Of a DNA stretch of 7,710 nt, positions 7,202-7,710 are shown piece after piece. Origin of the DNA: Candidatus Omnitrophota bacterium (GTDB taxonomy: Bacteria; Omnitrophota; Gorgyraeia; Aquiviventales; Aquiviventaceae). Each line of letters begins with the position of its first letter. The first letter of the stretch is position 1. The DNA lies in NCBI GenBank assembly GCA_016198915.1, contig JACQHS010000106.1:1-7710 (forward strand), written 5' to 3'. Below the pieces are notes generated by a model, which saw nothing but the letters and a program-made list of their open reading frames with translations, did not search any database and was not told the DNA's origin. The position numbers and the translations under genes were made by a program.

Positions 7202-7710
7202 TGGACGACCAGGCCGATTTGGAAGATCGGCAGCAGCATCGCCAGCACAATGAACATGACCACCCCCCCCACCAAGACCAGCAGCACCGGCTCCAGGATC
7301 GTCGTCAAGGTCCGCATCGTGCGGTCCACCTCCCGCTCGTAGGCCGTGGCGACCTTCAGCAGTGCTGCATCCACCGTCCCGGATTCCTCACCGACCGCCA
7401 CCATGTTGCTGACAAACACCGGGAACTGCCCGGTGGCCGCCAGGGCCGCGGCGATCGTCGAGCCTTCGCGGACCGCCTCCGTCACCTGGCTGATCGATGC
7501 GCGCAGCACCGCATTGGAGATATGCTGCGCGACGACATCGATCGCCTGCAGAATGGGCACCCCCTGGCTGATCAAGACGCCGAGGTTGCGCGTAAAGCGC
7601 GCCGTGTCCAGTTTCCTGGCCAGGATCCCAAAGCCGGGAATCGCAATGAGCAGGCGATCCACCACCGCACGGCCGAGGGAGCTTGAGTACCAGCGGCGGA
7701 AGCTCCACAC
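7198..7710 (-). CDS. gspF: GspF, T2SS polytopic platform protein (C-terminal part)
   Basis: Polytopic inner-membrane protein at the centre of the assembly platform. Only the last 170 or so codons are in the window; the frame is open at the edge. The visible part is the second T2SSF domain: RFTRNLGVLISQGVPILQAI, then AALAATGQFPVFVSNMVAVGEESG, which is highly characteristic, and the last membrane helix in ILEPVLLVLVGGVVMFIVLA followed by MLLPIFQ. The GTG at 7708-7710 is an internal codon, not the start. An eight-G tract (7263-7270 on the plus strand as C) falls in the Val-Gly-Gly-Val part of the last helix; the frame is intact here. It is followed by gspG with an ATGA overlap. PilC of type IV pili is a relative, but the adjacent gspG settles the identity. 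Confidence 0.94.
   Translation of the reverse strand: MWSFRRWYSSSLGRAVVDRLLIAIPGFGILARKLDTARFTRNLGVLISQGVPILQAIDVVAQHISNAVLRASISQVTEAVREGSTIAAALAATGQFPVFVSNMVAVGEESGTVDAALLKVATAYEREVDRTMRTLTTILEPVLLVLVGGVVMFIVLAMLLPIFQIGLVVQ

Overview
The window is almost entirely a type II secretion system (T2SS, general secretion pathway) gene cluster, all on the minus strand and read from high to low coordinates. This implies a diderm (Gram-negative-type) bacterium, because the products span an inner-membrane platform, a pseudopilus and an outer-membrane secretin. Most of the window is GC-rich (about 60-70% in the lines I counted). The proteins do not look like those of well-known enterobacterial or Vibrio systems: the GspL is PilM/PilN-like, the GspC is short and has no PDZ domain, and the GspA-type ATPase has no periplasmic part. 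An uncultured or candidate-phylum lineage (for example Omnitrophota, Nitrospirota or similar) seems plausible, but this is a guess from protein style and short repeats and was not tested.

Region 1 (7710 down to 2361) is a tightly packed run gspF (C-terminal part only) - gspG - gspH - gspI - gspJ - gspK - gspL - gspM. Junctions F/G, I/J and J/K are ATGA four-base overlaps, H/I overlap by about 44 bases, L and M are one base apart, and K and L are 30 bases apart. This encodes the inner-membrane platform (F, L, M), the major pseudopilin (G) and the four minor pseudopilins (H, I, J, K). gspE probably lies upstream, outside the window.

Region 2 (2360 down to 2032) is an AT-richer stretch (about 46-47% GC) with a good sigma-70-type promoter, two overlapping inverted repeats and a very small MerR-type DNA-binding protein. 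Its last codons are a 7-bp tandem repeat that also forms the start of the next gene.

Region 3 (2035 down to 1) holds an ExeA/GspA-like AAA+ ATPase, a single-pass membrane protein with a GspC-type homology domain, and the first 196 codons of the secretin GspD, which runs off the window. These proteins would place and gate the outer-membrane pore. They may form a separately controlled unit under the MerR-like regulator, although no terminator separates them from the upstream genes.

The unexpected part is the repeat DNA. A 7-bp ATTCCGA tandem repeat occurs twice, at the merR/exeA junction and inside the gspJ leader. A 19-bp inverted repeat encloses the gspH start codon. Two of the three repeats therefore fall in prepilin leader peptides, which are removed on maturation, and the third forms a dispensable-looking C-terminal tail. 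By frame arithmetic, gain of one 7-bp unit at the merR/exeA junction would fuse the regulator in frame to the ATPase.
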